Counted from the stretch's first letter, positions 26,992 to 36,184 are shown. The stretch is DNA of 64,000 nt from Kordiimonas aestuarii (GCF_025574465.1 NZ_JAOBPP010000020.1:1-64000), one strand, 5' to 3'. The notes: generated by a model not told the origin, from the letters alone. Made by a program: numbers and translations.

Positions 26992-28977
26992 ATGTTTAAG
27001 AAGATCCTGATAGCCAACCGGGGGGAAATTGCGTGCCGGGTCATGAAGACTGCGCGTAAGTTCGGTATCAAGACCGTGGCCGTTTATTCTGAAGCGGACG
27101 CAGACGCGCTGCATGTGGAAATGGCGGATGAAGCCGTGTATATAGGCCCGCCTGCGGCCGCTGAAAGCTATCTTCTGGCAGACAAGATTTTGCAAGCAGC
27201 CAAGGATACAGGAGCCGAGGCAATCCACCCCGGCTATGGCTTCCTGTCCGAGCGCGCGAGCTTTGTGAAAGCTGTGCAAGATGCGGGAATTGCCTTTATC
27301 GGCCCAGATCCCAAGGCAATCGATGCCATGGGCGACAAGATTACGTCCAAGAAGCTTGCGGCCGAAGCTGGTGTTTCCACCGTGCCGGGTCATATGGGCA
27401 TCATCAAGGACGCGGACGAAGCGGTTAAAATCTCAGCGGATATTGGTTACCCGGTCATGCTTAAGGCGTCTGCCGGCGGTGGCGGCAAGGGCATGCGTAT
27501 TGCCTATAATGACGAGGAAGCTCATGAAGGTTTTCTGTCTGCCCAGAATGAAGCCCGTTCCAGCTTTGGCGATGATCGCGTGTTTATTGAAAAATTTGTC
27601 GAAGAGCCACGCCACATCGAAATTCAGGTGCTGGGCGACAAGCACGGCAATGTGATATATCTGGGCGAGCGTGAATGTTCGATCCAGCGCCGCCACCAGA
27701 AGGTGGTTGAGGAAGCGCCAAGCCCGTTCCTTGACGAAAAAACCCGCAAGGCGATGGGAGAGCAGGCAGTTGCGCTTTCCAAAGCTGTTGACTACTGCTC
27801 CGCGGGTACCGTGGAGTTCATTGTCGACAAGCACAAGAACTTCTATTTCCTCGAGATGAACACGCGCCTCCAGGTGGAACACCCGGTCACCGAACAAGTG
27901 ACAGGTATCGACCTCGTGGAGCAGATGCTGCGTGTCGCAGCGGGCGAGAAGCTTTCGATCAAGCAGGAAGATGTAAAGCTCAACGGTTGGTCGGTTGAGA
28001 CCCGAGTGTATGCGGAAGACCCGCTCAGGGGTTTCCTGCCGTCCATCGGGCGTCTGACACGTTACCTGCCGCCGGAAGAAAGCGAGCATGTGCGCGTGGA
28101 CACGGGCGTCTATGAAGGCGCTGAGATTTCCATGTTCTATGACCCGATGATTGCCAAGCTCGTTACCACTGGCAAAACGAGGGATGAAGCCATCGCAGCG
28201 CAGCGTAGCGCGCTGGATGAATATTACATCCGTGGCATTGCACACAATATTCCATTCCTCGCCGCCCTGATGGCGCACCCACGCTTCCAGAAGGGCGACA
28301 TGACGACTGGCTTTATTGCCGAGGAATACCCTGACGGCTTCACCGGCGGTGCACTAAGCGCCGAGGTGAAGGAAGCGATGATCGCGGCGGCAAGTTTCAT
28401 CAACGCGGTTGAGGTCTCGCGCGCGACACAGATTGATGGCCAGATCTCCGAACCTCGCGGCCCTCAGGAACAGCCATGGGTCGTGACAATCGACGGCGAG
28501 GACGTGGTCACCGGTGTCTTGCTGATAGAAGACCATGCCGAGATTGCCATTGGCAAAAAACGCCTGCCAATCCTGAGCGATTGGCGCCCCGGCCTCCCGG
28601 TGTTCTATGCCCGCATCGGAGAGCGTGAATTTGCCATGGAAATTGATCGCCGTCCGCTTGGCCTGATGTTGACATGTGATGGTGTCACGATGGATATCCG
28701 CGTGCAGACAGAGCGCGCGGCTAAGCTTCATGCCCTGATGCCGGAGAAAGAAGCACCAGATACATCAAAGCTTCTTTTGTGCCCAATGCCGGGGCTTGTT
28801 GTGTCTATCGCGGTGGAAGAAGGCGATGAGGTCAAAGCTGGTCAGGCGCTTGCGGTGGTCGAAGCCATGAAAATGGAAAACATTCTGCGCGCCGAAAAAG
28901 ACAGTGTCGTGAAAGCGGTCAACGCTGCAGCGGGCGACAGCCTTGCCGTTGATGCTGTGATCCTGGAGTTTGAATGA
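26992..28977 (+). CDS. pccA: Propionyl-CoA carboxylase alpha subunit (biotin carboxylase plus BCCP)
   Basis: Carboxylates biotin with ATP and bicarbonate for PccB. The 661-residue protein starts with the biotin carboxylase domain (KKILIANRGEIACRVMKTAR). It has the ATP-grasp loop ASAGGGGKGMR, GERECSIQRRHQK and EMNTRLQVEHPVTE. After a linker BT domain it ends in a biotinyl domain with EAMKMEN, the biotinylated Lys at about 627. It overlaps the argE-like gene by four bases. Confidence 0.96.
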   Translation: MFKKILIANRGEIACRVMKTARKFGIKTVAVYSEADADALHVEMADEAVYIGPPAAAESYLLADKILQAAKDTGAEAIHPGYGFLSERASFVKAVQDAGIAFIGPDPKAIDAMGDKITSKKLAAEAGVSTVPGHMGIIKDADEAVKISADIGYPVMLKASAGGGGKGMRIAYNDEEAHEGFLSAQNEARSSFGDDRVFIEKFVEEPRHIEIQVLGDKHGNVIYLGERECSIQRRHQKVVEEAPSPFLDEKTRKAMGEQAVALSKAVDYCSAGTVEFIVDKHKNFYFLEMNTRLQVEHPVTEQVTGIDLVEQMLRVAAGEKLSIKQEDVKLNGWSVETRVYAEDPLRGFLPSIGRLTRYLPPEESEHVRVDTGVYEGAEISMFYDPMIAKLVTTGKTRDEAIAAQRSALDEYYIRGIAHNIPFLAALMAHPRFQKGDMTTGFIAEEYPDGFTGGALSAEVKEAMIAAASFINAVEVSRATQIDGQISEPRGPQEQPWVVTIDGEDVVTGVLLIEDHAEIAIGKKRLPILSDWRPGLPVFYARIGEREFAMEIDRRPLGLMLTCDGVTMDIRVQTERAAKLHALMPEKEAPDTSKLLLCPMPGLVVSIAVEEGDEVKAGQALAVVEAMKMENILRAEKDSVVKAVNAAAGDSLAVDAVILEFE

Positions 28978-30152
28978 GCGACGTAGCGCAGGCAAACGCG
29001 GCCATCGTGCCCATGCTGGCGAAGCTGGTGGGGTTTGATACCACCAGCCGCAATTCCAATCTCGCGCTGATCGATTATATCCAGACTTATCTCCATAGCC
29101 ACGGCATCAAAAGTACGTTGGTCAGGAATGCTGGCGGCGACAAAGCCAACCTGCTTGCCACCATCGGGCCCAATGTGGCCGGTGGTGTTGTGCTTTCGGG
29201 TCATACCGATGTTGTACCAATTGATGGTCAGGACTGGGCGACGGATGCGTTTACCTTGCATGAGGGTGGCGCTGGCAAGCTGCATGCGCGGGGGACCGCA
29301 GATATGAAGGGGTTCATTGCGGTGTGCCTTGCCTATGTGCCGGTATTCAAGGCTGCAAACCTCAAGCGCCCGATCCACTTGGCTTTCACCTATGACGAAG
29401 AAGTCGGCTGTCTGGGTATTCAGGCTATGCTGCCGCACCTGCGCGAACATTGTGCGACGCCGCGCCTTGTGGTGGTGGGGGAACCGACAAGCATGCAGGT
29501 GGCCGCTGCCCACAAGGGGCAGTATGTCTCCCGCACCCGCATTTACGGGCTTGAGGCACATTCAAGCAGGCCTGAAGACGGTGTGAATGCCGTTGCGGCC
29601 GCCGCCGAGTTGATCAGTATGATCACGGGCTATGCTATGCATGAGCGGCGAAGCGGTGTGCATGACGACATGTTCGACCCGCCCTATACATCTTTTAACG
29701 TGGGCCCCATAAAAGGAGGCAGTGCGTTCAACATCATTCCCGGCGAATGTGAATTTGACTGGGAGTTCCGTTTTGTACCGGGCACTGATGGTCAGGCGAT
29801 TATTGATGGCTACCAGCGGTATCTTGATGAAAAACTCAACCCCCGCCTGCGCGCCGCCGGGGGTGATGGCTGTTACGCCGAGAATGAAGTATGGGCATAT
29901 CTTCCGCCGCTGACGGCAACACCGGGGTCCGACGCGGAAACCCTGGCGAAAATGCTGGCCAACCGAAATGACACCATGGTTGTGGCATTTGGTACAGAAG
30001 CCGGGCATTTCCAGAGCATCGATTTCCCGACGGTCGTATGCGGTCCCGGCGATATCGCGCAGGCTCACAAGCCGGACGAATTTATCGAGGTCAGCGAACT
30101 TCAGGGGTGTGGAGCCCTTATGAAGCGCCTGGCCGATGTGTTATCCTCCTGA
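28974..30152 (+). CDS. argE: Acetylornithine deacetylase-like M20 peptidase
   Basis: Zinc-dependent amidohydrolase expected to cleave N-acetylornithine to ornithine. The 392-residue product has metal-site motifs VLSGHTDVVP, TADMKGF, FTYDEEVGCLG and EPTSMQVAAAHKG, plus FGTEAGHFQ near the end. The length fits ArgE. Other M20 deacetylases look alike, and the operon with pccBA does not itself support arginine synthesis, so the substrate is less sure than the family. Confidence 0.85.
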   Translation: MSDVAQANAAIVPMLAKLVGFDTTSRNSNLALIDYIQTYLHSHGIKSTLVRNAGGDKANLLATIGPNVAGGVVLSGHTDVVPIDGQDWATDAFTLHEGGAGKLHARGTADMKGFIAVCLAYVPVFKAANLKRPIHLAFTYDEEVGCLGIQAMLPHLREHCATPRLVVVGEPTSMQVAAAHKGQYVSRTRIYGLEAHSSRPEDGVNAVAAAAELISMITGYAMHERRSGVHDDMFDPPYTSFNVGPIKGGSAFNIIPGECEFDWEFRFVPGTDGQAIIDGYQRYLDEKLNPRLRAAGGDGCYAENEVWAYLPPLTATPGSDAETLAKMLANRNDTMVVAFGTEAGHFQSIDFPTVVCGPGDIAQAHKPDEFIEVSELQGCGALMKRLADVLSS

Positions 30153-30170
30153 GCCGGAGGTAGTTTTCTG

Positions 30171-30467
30171 ATGAGCAATACTGACCAGAAAAAAGTAGCC
30201 GTCCGCGTCCGTATTTTCGGCCGTGTGCACGGCGTTTTTTACCGCAACTGGACCAAAGGTGAGGCGGAAAAACTTGGCCTTTATGGCTGGGTGCGAAACA
30301 GAACGGATGGCTCTGTTGAGGCCCTGTTTGTCGGCCCGGGGCCAGACGTTGATGAAATGCTGGGCTTGTGCCACGAAGGCTCCCCGAACGCCAGCGTCGA
30401 CAAAATCGAGATTGAAGCCGCCAAAGGCATCACGGCGGAGCGTTTCGACGTCAAGCCGACGGTATGA
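30171..30467 (+). CDS. acyP: Acylphosphatase
   Basis: Small cytoplasmic enzyme that hydrolyses acyl phosphates. The 98-residue product shows the phosphate loop GRVHGVFYRNW with catalytic Arg and the Asn in GWVRNRTDGSVEA, both required residues. The length is normal. GGAGG at 30155-30159 precedes the ATG by 11 bases. Only three bases separate its stop from the converging lipB stop. Confidence 0.95.
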   Translation: MSNTDQKKVAVRVRIFGRVHGVFYRNWTKGEAEKLGLYGWVRNRTDGSVEALFVGPGPDVDEMLGLCHEGSPNASVDKIEIEAAKGITAERFDVKPTV

Positions 30468-30470
30468 TCC

Positions 30471-31250
30471 CTAAACCTGGAAAACCGGGTGGTTTTCTTC
30501 AATTGGGTCGGAATTATCTGTCACGCCACTTTCTGTTTGCTGAGCTTCAAACGGGAGCGCGGTCGAAGCACCCTCTGGTGCCTCCTGATACTCAAGCGTC
30601 ATGCGGCGCGGCTCCATGCCGAATATCTCGTCGAATGCTGCCTTAAGGGCAACATCCACATCAGCCATGGTGACCGGCAGGCCGAGGTCTTCAAGGCTGG
30701 TAACGCCATGTTCCGAGATGCCGCAGGGCACAATGCCGTCAAAGTGGCTGAGGTCGGGCGCCACATTGATGGCGATACCATGATAGGTGACCCACTGACG
30801 CACACGGACACCGATGGCAGCAACTTTGTCCTCACGGCCGTCACCACGTTCAACCCACAGGCCGACGCGACCCTTGCGACGCTCGGCCTTCACATTGAAG
30901 CTGGCCATCGTGCTCGCGATGACTTCCTCAAGGCTATAGACAAATTGCCGAACGTCGCGGCCACGTTTCTTGAGGTCCAGAAGGAAATAGACCACCCGTT
31001 GGCCGGGACCATGGTAGGTATATTGCCCACCGCGGCCCGCGTCATATACCGGGAACCGGTCAGGGTCGACAAGGTCCATCGGGTCAGCGCTGGTGCCTGC
31101 GGTATAAAGCGGTGGATGCTCCAGCAGCCAAACCAGTTCCTGCGCTTCACCCGCACGGATGGCTCGGACACGGCTTTCCATTTCTTCAATCGCATCAGGA
31201 TAACTGACAAGGTCGTCGCTGATTCGCCATTCCAGGGCAGGGGTGCTCAT
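30471..31250 (-). CDS. lipB: Octanoyltransferase (lipoate biosynthesis)
   Basis: Moves octanoyl from acyl carrier protein to lipoyl domains in the cytoplasm. Translation from ATG 31250 gives 259 residues. [25 protein letters not shown] substrate loop (residues near 70-90), the Lys in [17 protein letters not shown] and the catalytic Cys in GIVPCGI are present. The C-terminal 45 residues beyond the LipB domain are acidic and Gln/Glu-rich. An upstream in-frame ATG at 31385 would add 45 unconserved residues. Confidence 0.95.
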   Translation of the reverse strand: MSTPALEWRISDDLVSYPDAIEEMESRVRAIRAGEAQELVWLLEHPPLYTAGTSADPMDLVDPDRFPVYDAGRGGQYTYHGPGQRVVYFLLDLKKRGRDVRQFVYSLEEVIASTMASFNVKAERRKGRVGLWVERGDGREDKVAAIGVRVRQWVTYHGIAINVAPDLSHFDGIVPCGISEHGVTSLEDLGLPVTMADVDVALKAAFDEIFGMEPRRMTLEYQEAPEGASTALPFEAQQTESGVTDNSDPIEENHPVFQV

Positions 31251-31356
31251 GACTTCAATCTCCGGAAAACCGATACATTGCGGCCTTAATACCGCCAAGC
31301 GGGCGCGAGGCCAAGCCTTTCCTGTGCTTCTGCCTTGAAGCTCTTCTTTGTTTTGG

Positions 31357-31371
31357 TTAAGGAAATGATAA
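31357..31371 (+). promoter_or_regulatory. Near-match to a CtrA box upstream of the FliN-like gene
   Basis: TTAA (31357-31360), seven bases, then ATAA (31368-31371) matches the CtrA consensus TTAA-N7-TTAA at seven of eight positions. It lies 79 bases upstream of the FliN-like start in the 199-base gap shared with lipB. Confidence 0.35.
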
Positions 31372-31418
31372 GATAGAAGTGGCAAGCTGCCGAAAACATA
31401 TTACGGTTAAAGCGCTTG

Positions 31419-31430
31419 CGGCACGTGCCG
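31419..31430. repeat. 12-base perfect palindrome before the FliN-like gene
   Basis: CGGCACGTGCCG is fully self-complementary and lies 19 bases before the ATG. A related GGCA/TGCC repeat sits at 31381-31391. It could be an operator that blocks or positions polymerase. Confidence 0.4.
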
Positions 31431-31449
31431 TGTGGCAAATGGGGTTATC

Positions 31450-31692
31450 ATGAATTATCAGGCCGTCAACCGCGTCACTGTTGAGATTACTGTTGTGCTG
31501 GGGCGCACCCATATGCCTGTGCGGCAACTTCTGAAGATGGGCCGTGGCGCCGTGATTGATCTTGATGCCAAGCACGAGGACGAGTGCTGGATCTACGCCA
31601 ACAACGAACTGATTGCCCGTGGGGAGATCATGATCGTTGGTGAAAAGATCGGCGTATCCATTACCCGGATGATGAGCCAGCTTCAGGTTTAA
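31450..31692 (+). CDS. Orphan FliN/SpoA-domain protein
   Basis: The 80-residue product is almost entirely a SpoA (surface presentation of antigens) domain, as in the C-terminus of flagellar switch protein FliN. It shows VTVEITVVLGRTHMPVRQLL, GAVIDLDAKHEDECWIYANN and GEIMIVGEKIGVSITRM. FliN forms the C-ring where CheY-P binds. No other flagellar gene is in the window. It could be FliN itself or a stand-alone motor part. An ATG at 31450 is preferred over the one at 31432. Confidence 0.8.
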   Translation: MNYQAVNRVTVEITVVLGRTHMPVRQLLKMGRGAVIDLDAKHEDECWIYANNELIARGEIMIVGEKIGVSITRMMSQLQV

Positions 31693-31747
31693 AGCGCTCG
31701 TCTTCCCAGCCTTTTTCAAAATGTTTCAAAAATGTGCAATTTTTCGC

Positions 31748-31774
31748 TTGCGGCCCCCATGCGAACTTGATAGT
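31748..31774 (+). promoter_or_regulatory. Possible tRNA-Leu promoter
   Basis: TTGCGG (31748-31753) and GATAGT (31769-31774) with 15 bases between, followed by a GC-rich discriminator. The tRNA begins 15 bases further on. Spacing is short and the -35 match weak. Confidence 0.3.
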
Positions 31775-31789
31775 TAAGCGCCGCGTCCC

Positions 31790-31876
31790 GCGGTCGTGGC
31801 GGAATTGGTAGACGCGCAGCGTTGAGGTCGCTGTGGGGTAACACCCGTGGAAGTTCGAGTCTTCTCGACCGCACCA
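31790..31876 (+). tRNA. tRNA-Leu (anticodon GAG)
   Basis: Acceptor stem GCGGTCG (31790-31796) pairs with CGACCGC (31866-31872), followed by A and an encoded CCA. The D-arm contains GGTAGAC. The anticodon stem CAGCG/CGCTG holds the loop TTGAGGT with anticodon GAG. A long variable arm (GGGTAACACCC) marks a class II tRNA. The T-arm contains GTTCGAGTC. It reads CUC and CUU leucine codons. Confidence 0.96.
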
Positions 31877-31880
31877 TAAA

Positions 31881-31912
31881 AACCCGCAGGGAAAATCCCT
31901 GCGGGTTTTTTT
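31881..31912 (+). terminator. Strong terminator after tRNA-Leu
   Basis: AACCCGCAGGGA (31881-31892) pairs perfectly with TCCCTGCGGGTT (31896-31907) around AAA, with seven T residues at 31906-31912. Confidence 0.9.
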
Positions 31913-32009
31913 ATTGGCTGAATTCAATCTCGTTTCTTGCGGGTTTATTGTGATCCCTCCCAATTTTGTCTTTTTTTCAATGCCTACTGGAAACCGAACA
32001 GGCTTTCTT

Positions 32010-32039
32010 TTATCAAGCATAGTCAGGTAACATTATGAT
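32010..32039 (+). promoter_or_regulatory. Possible mgtE promoter
   Basis: TTATCA (32010-32015) and TATGAT (32034-32039) are separated by 18 bases, 64 bases before the mgtE ATG. The leader contains a small UUCG hairpin, CTGC-TTCG-GCAG (32051-32062). I see no recognised magnesium riboswitch. The gap 31913-32009 otherwise shows nothing. Confidence 0.4.
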
Positions 32040-32102
32040 CGGGCTTGAGGCTGCTTCGGCAGAGCAGGCGGGCGATGGGCATCAAAGCAAGGGGAGCGCG
32101 AG

Positions 32103-33536
32103 ATGACAGACAACGGGCAAGATCCGCGTCAGACCGAAGAAGAACTCCCTGAGGACGAGGCTGTCGTCGATGCCGACGACGATGAAACCGAAGTCCACCA
32201 TGACAAGGAATTTATCCAGCAGGTTCAAAGCGCTGTCCGCGAGGAAGATGCGGACAGGGCGTATGAACTGGTAGCTGACCTGCACGCCGCCGATGTTGCT
32301 GACCTTCTGGAAGTCTTGCCGTCAACGCAGCGCGTCGGCTTTATCGAACTTTTGGGCGAACGTATTGACCCCGATGTATTGATCGAGGTCGAGGGCGCCG
32401 CGCAGGATGACCTATATCAACACATGTCCAACGAGCTTATCGCCGATGCGGTAACTGAGCTTGAGGCGGACGATGCTGTTTACGTACTCGAGGAGTTAGA
32501 TGAGGTAGACCGGGAGGAGGTCCTGCGGGCCCTTGCCGCGGATGACCGGGTCGCGATTGAGGAGAGCCTGAGTTATCCGGAAGAATCAGCCGGCCGCTTG
32601 ATGAGCCGGGACTTTGTCTCGCTGCCGGAATTCTGGACCGTTGGCCAGACGATTGATTTCCTGCGCTCGGAAGATGAAGACATTCCTGACGATTTCTACG
32701 ATATCTTTGTTGTTGATCCCGCGCACCGGGCGGTGGGCACGGTGCCGCTGTCGCGCGTGATGCGTACTCACCGCCATGTGACGATTGGGTCCATTATGGA
32801 AGGCGACCCACATCTTGTGAAGGTCACCGCCGACCAGGAGGAAGTGGCGTACCAATTCTCCAAGTACCACCTGATCTCCGCGGCAGTTGTCGATGATTCG
32901 CAACGCCTTGTCGGTGTGGTGACGGTGGATGACATCGTGGAGGTAATCGGCGACGAGGCGCAGGAAGATATTCTGGCACTTGCGGGTGTTGGCGAAGAAT
33001 CAGGCGTGAACGAGAATTTTATCGAGGTCACAAAAAGCCGGTTCCTGTGGCTTTTTATCAATCTGGGTACCGCCGTGCTTGCCTCCGCCGTGATCGGTCT
33101 TTTTGACGCTACAATTGAGCAGATGGTGGCGCTGGCTATCCTGATGCCGATCGTTGCCTCCATGGGCGGTAATGCGGGCACACAGACCATGACCGTAGCC
33201 GTGCGCGCTATTGCGACCAAGGAGCTTAGCCGCACCAACGCCATCCGTGTTATGAACCGGGAAATGATGGCGGCACTGGTGAATGGTCTGGTGCTGGCTG
33301 TGGTGTCGGGCGCAATGGCGTGGGCCTGGTTTGGTAACATGAAGCTCGGGCTAGTCTTCGCCTTTGCGATGGTCTTTAATATGTTTGTTGCGGGGCTGAG
33401 CGGCGTTCTGGTTCCCATCGGCCTTAATAAGGCCGGGGCCGACCCTGCAATTGCTTCCAGTGTGTTTGTTACAACCATTACCGACGTTGTCGGCTTCTTT
33501 GCCTTTCTCGGAATCGCCGCGGCATTTCTTCTCTAA
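32103..33536 (+). CDS. mgtE: Magnesium transporter MgtE
   Basis: Mg2+ channel of the inner membrane gated by its cytoplasmic domains. The 477-residue product has an acidic N-terminus and the N-domain with LHAADVADLLEVLP. Two CBS domains follow (SLPEFWTVGQTIDFLR and IMEGDPHLVKVTADQEEVAYQFSKY regions). Five membrane segments follow from about residue 310, including the conserved MPIVASMGGNAGTQTMTVAVRA pore. The response regulator gene starts 12 bases downstream. Confidence 0.95.
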   Translation: MTDNGQDPRQTEEELPEDEAVVDADDDETEVHHDKEFIQQVQSAVREEDADRAYELVADLHAADVADLLEVLPSTQRVGFIELLGERIDPDVLIEVEGAAQDDLYQHMSNELIADAVTELEADDAVYVLEELDEVDREEVLRALAADDRVAIEESLSYPEESAGRLMSRDFVSLPEFWTVGQTIDFLRSEDEDIPDDFYDIFVVDPAHRAVGTVPLSRVMRTHRHVTIGSIMEGDPHLVKVTADQEEVAYQFSKYHLISAAVVDDSQRLVGVVTVDDIVEVIGDEAQEDILALAGVGEESGVNENFIEVTKSRFLWLFINLGTAVLASAVIGLFDATIEQMVALAILMPIVASMGGNAGTQTMTVAVRAIATKELSRTNAIRVMNREMMAALVNGLVLAVVSGAMAWAWFGNMKLGLVFAFAMVFNMFVAGLSGVLVPIGLNKAGADPAIASSVFVTTITDVVGFFAFLGIAAAFLL

Positions 33537-33548
33537 CTGGGTGTCAGT

Positions 33549-34352
33549 ATGGACAACGGCCTTGTACTGCTAGTTGACGACGAGCCGGTTGTGCTTCGGG
33601 TGCAAGCCGCAGCCGTCAGGCAGTTTGGTTTTGAGACACTGATTGCGGAAACGGCCGAGGAAGCGCTGATGGTGACCCGCAAGCATCGACCTTCGCTGGT
33701 GATCAGCGATGTGCAGATGCCGGGCGAGGGCGGTTTTGACTTCGTGGATGCGCTCGAAAAGCAGGGATTGAAAACCATGCCTGTGATTTATCTCACGGGG
33801 TATGACGACATTGAGATTATCCGGGGAGGCCTGCGTGCTGGCGGTGACGACTTTGTTATCAAGGGTGGTTCGGTGGAAAGGCTGCGGAAACGTATTGCTT
33901 TCTGGATGGCCAGCGGCTTTCAGGAATTGCCAAGCGACCTCAGGCGTCGGGCGCTTTTAGCGGCAAATGCTGTCAGGGGGGACGCCTTCCGGGATGTGGA
34001 AAACCACCTGGTATTCAATCAGGGGCTGGTGGACCGTGTAGTTGCGGAAGTGAAGAGTGAACTTGCTCCGTTGACAGCCGACTTCGGCGTACGGCTGGTA
34101 GAGCGCGTATGCACAATGGGACGCATCTCTAAGCTGATCATTGATGCCAGCGAGGGCTTCGGGGACTATGTCCGCTTTCCGGACTATTTTGTCACTGTGG
34201 TTCACACTGTGCAGCCGGGCTGGGCGCGGGACTTCTGGCCCCTCCTGAAGCGTTTCGAGGATTGGTCCTGCGATACCCGGTTTGTGCTTGCAGGTGTTGA
34301 GCCGCTGCAGCCAATCCAGAATTATGAGTGGTTTATGGAGGGGCTGGCCTGA
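33549..34352 (+). CDS. Response regulator with an unrecognised C-terminal domain
   Basis: The 267-residue protein has an N-terminal receiver with acidic pair Asp10-Asp11, phospho-acceptor Asp54 (VISDVQMPG), the conserved Thr in IYLTGYD and Lys in DFVIKGG. The C-terminal 145 residues (starting near LPSDLRRRALL) are not a DNA-binding, GGDEF or HisKA domain that I recognise. They are rich in Trp, Phe and acidic residues. No partner kinase is adjacent. The 12-base gap suggests co-transcription with mgtE. Confidence 0.75.
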   Translation: MDNGLVLLVDDEPVVLRVQAAAVRQFGFETLIAETAEEALMVTRKHRPSLVISDVQMPGEGGFDFVDALEKQGLKTMPVIYLTGYDDIEIIRGGLRAGGDDFVIKGGSVERLRKRIAFWMASGFQELPSDLRRRALLAANAVRGDAFRDVENHLVFNQGLVDRVVAEVKSELAPLTADFGVRLVERVCTMGRISKLIIDASEGFGDYVRFPDYFVTVVHTVQPGWARDFWPLLKRFEDWSCDTRFVLAGVEPLQPIQNYEWFMEGLA

Positions 34353-34356
34353 AGGC

Positions 34357-35214
34357 TTACGCCTTGTTGATTGCCATATTGTCCAATAGCCGGACACCGC
34401 CGATGCGGGCGACTGCAAGCACCCGTGCGTTGCGATCTAGTCTATCCAGTGGCTCCAGGCTTTCCGGATCAACGACAGCAACATAGTCCACCGAGAGAAA
34501 ACCGGCACTGAGAAGCGCCTCACACGCTTCTTTTTCCGCCTGTCGGATATCGGTGCCATTTTGGACCTTCGCGGTCAGCTCATTCAAGGCGATGTTGAAT
34601 GTGGCTGCCACTTGGCGCTCCTGATCGGTCAGGTAAGCGTTACGGGACGACGCGGCCAGGCCGTCCGCTTCCCGGATCAAGGTACCGCCCATAATTTCCA
34701 CTGGAATATTCAGGTCCGACACAAAGCGCCTGATGACAGCCAGCTGTTGATAGTCTTTTTCGCCAAAAATGGCGACATCCGGCATCGCTTGCAGGAGCAG
34801 TTTGCTGACAACAGTAGCAACGCCGTCAAAGTGTCCGGGGCGGAGCGCACCTTCCAGCCGCTCCGAAATGCCACCAACATTCACTTTGCTGGCGAAGCCT
34901 GAGGGATACATTTCCCTGGCATTTGGCGCAAACACGAGACTGGCTGGTGTGCTGGCGAGTTTTTTTCGATCTTCCGTCTCGGTGCGTGGATATTTGTCGA
35001 AATCCTCTCCCTCGCCAAATTGGGTTGGGTTCACAAAGATGGACACGATGATTCGGTCGGCTTTTTCGGCAATCGCGCGCACGAGTGACAGGTGGCCGTG
35101 GTGCAGCGCACCCATCGTGGGTACGAGGCCGACGCTATGGCCTTCTTCACGCCATCCTTTCACAACGTTACGCAGCGCTTGGACACTGCGTACAACGGGG
35201 ATCGATTTGCTCAT
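34357..35214 (-). CDS. panC: Pantothenate synthetase
   Basis: Joins pantoate and beta-alanine with ATP to make pantothenate for CoA. The 285-residue product has the ATP-binding PTMGALHHGHLSLVR, FVNPTQFGEGEDFDKYPR, and GEKDYQQLAVIRRFV, all standard for PanC. It follows the Bax-like gene by two bases on the - strand. panB is not in the window. Its 3-prime end converges on the response regulator with only four bases between. Confidence 0.96.
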   Translation of the reverse strand: MSKSIPVVRSVQALRNVVKGWREEGHSVGLVPTMGALHHGHLSLVRAIAEKADRIIVSIFVNPTQFGEGEDFDKYPRTETEDRKKLASTPASLVFAPNAREMYPSGFASKVNVGGISERLEGALRPGHFDGVATVVSKLLLQAMPDVAIFGEKDYQQLAVIRRFVSDLNIPVEIMGGTLIREADGLAASSRNAYLTDQERQVAATFNIALNELTAKVQNGTDIRQAEKEACEALLSAGFLSVDYVAVVDPESLEPLDRLDRNARVLAVARIGGVRLLDNMAINKA

Positions 35215-35216
35215 GA

Positions 35217-36164
35217 TTATCCTTCGATATGGGAAGCGAGCTGCGCGCTGTCTAGCCCGTCCAGACCATTGAAATTGATGATGGACAGGATATCGCTGAC
35301 ATATTCGGGCCCACGTTCGGAATAGCTGATTAGGGCTGGCGCTAGGGCTGCGCCGGTAACCGACAGGTTATGCTGCCGCAGCTCGGCGCGGCGCAAGCGC
35401 AAGTCCCGATAGCTCGGATGCCGGTTCAGGTTGGTCATATAGCTCAGTACGCTATCAAGAAGATAATCGAAGCTCTTGATTTTATGTGTTTTGCCCTCAT
35501 CCCGTTGAAGGGGGGTCAAACCATCGGCATCGCCCCATACCCACTCACCAAACAGTGCGTTGCCAGCTTGTGCGAAACGACTGGTGCCCCAGCCTGATTC
35601 CATGGCCGCCTGAGCAATCGCCAGTGAAGGCGGAATAATATCACAGCGGAAGATCAGAAGATCAATGTCCGCAAGCGCGAAATTGGTGTGACGCCTGACA
35701 CGGTATTGACGAGCCTTGGACTGTAGCCATTTCTTTTCGCTGTTCCTGAGGGCGGCACCATTCAGCATTTTTTTCTTCAGTGATAACAGGACACCGCGAT
35801 CAGCGATGATCAGTTCGTTGGCGCGCAGGATAATGGGCAGCATCGCGGAGGTGAAAAGTCGCTTCTTCTCTCGTGCGTTATCAAGGTCGGGAAGGTCACC
35901 AGGCAACCGCGCGAGAAAGATCCGGGGGACCGCTTCGACCGCATGCATTTCTTTTTGCAGGAGGCGGGCAAGGCGCGGAGACATCTCTTTCTTTTCCCGT
36001 GGCGGATATTGGTGCGCCAGATAGTTCGGCTGATCGCCCACAAGTGCGTCGGGGCGGGATAATTCGAGCAAATAGCGCGCCAGCATTATGGGCCCGACAA
36101 AGAGCACACAGATGAGCGCGATCATCACAAACGTTTTTCGTACACGTATGCGCACGATGAGCAT
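35217..36164 (-). CDS. Membrane-anchored Bax-like glucosaminidase
   Basis: Predicted peptidoglycan hydrolase. From ATG 36164 (GGAAGGAG just upstream) the 315-residue product has an N-terminal membrane anchor (TFVMIALICVLFVGPIMLA). The C-terminal glucosaminidase domain has IAQAAMESGWGTSRFAQAGN with the likely catalytic Glu, then ALFGEWVW, and a region like E. coli Bax. The domain would be periplasmic. It shares a - strand transcript with panC and diverges from mipZ. Confidence 0.82.
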   Translation of the reverse strand: MLIVRIRVRKTFVMIALICVLFVGPIMLARYLLELSRPDALVGDQPNYLAHQYPPREKKEMSPRLARLLQKEMHAVEAVPRIFLARLPGDLPDLDNAREKKRLFTSAMLPIILRANELIIADRGVLLSLKKKMLNGAALRNSEKKWLQSKARQYRVRRHTNFALADIDLLIFRCDIIPPSLAIAQAAMESGWGTSRFAQAGNALFGEWVWGDADGLTPLQRDEGKTHKIKSFDYLLDSVLSYMTNLNRHPSYRDLRLRRAELRQHNLSVTGAALAPALISYSERGPEYVSDILSIINFNGLDGLDSAQLASHIEG

Positions 36165-36184
36165 TTCTCCTTCCCCAGAACTTC

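Noticed and set aside
27433..28278. 281-codon - strand open frame opposite pccA
   Set aside because: Shadow of the biotin carboxylase domain.
30489..31289. 266-codon + strand open frame opposite lipB
   Set aside because: LipB motifs on the - strand are unambiguous; the + strand frame has none.
31913..32102. Magnesium riboswitch (M-box or mgtA-like leader) for mgtE
   Set aside because: The 190-base gap shows only a small UUCG hairpin and no M-box features.
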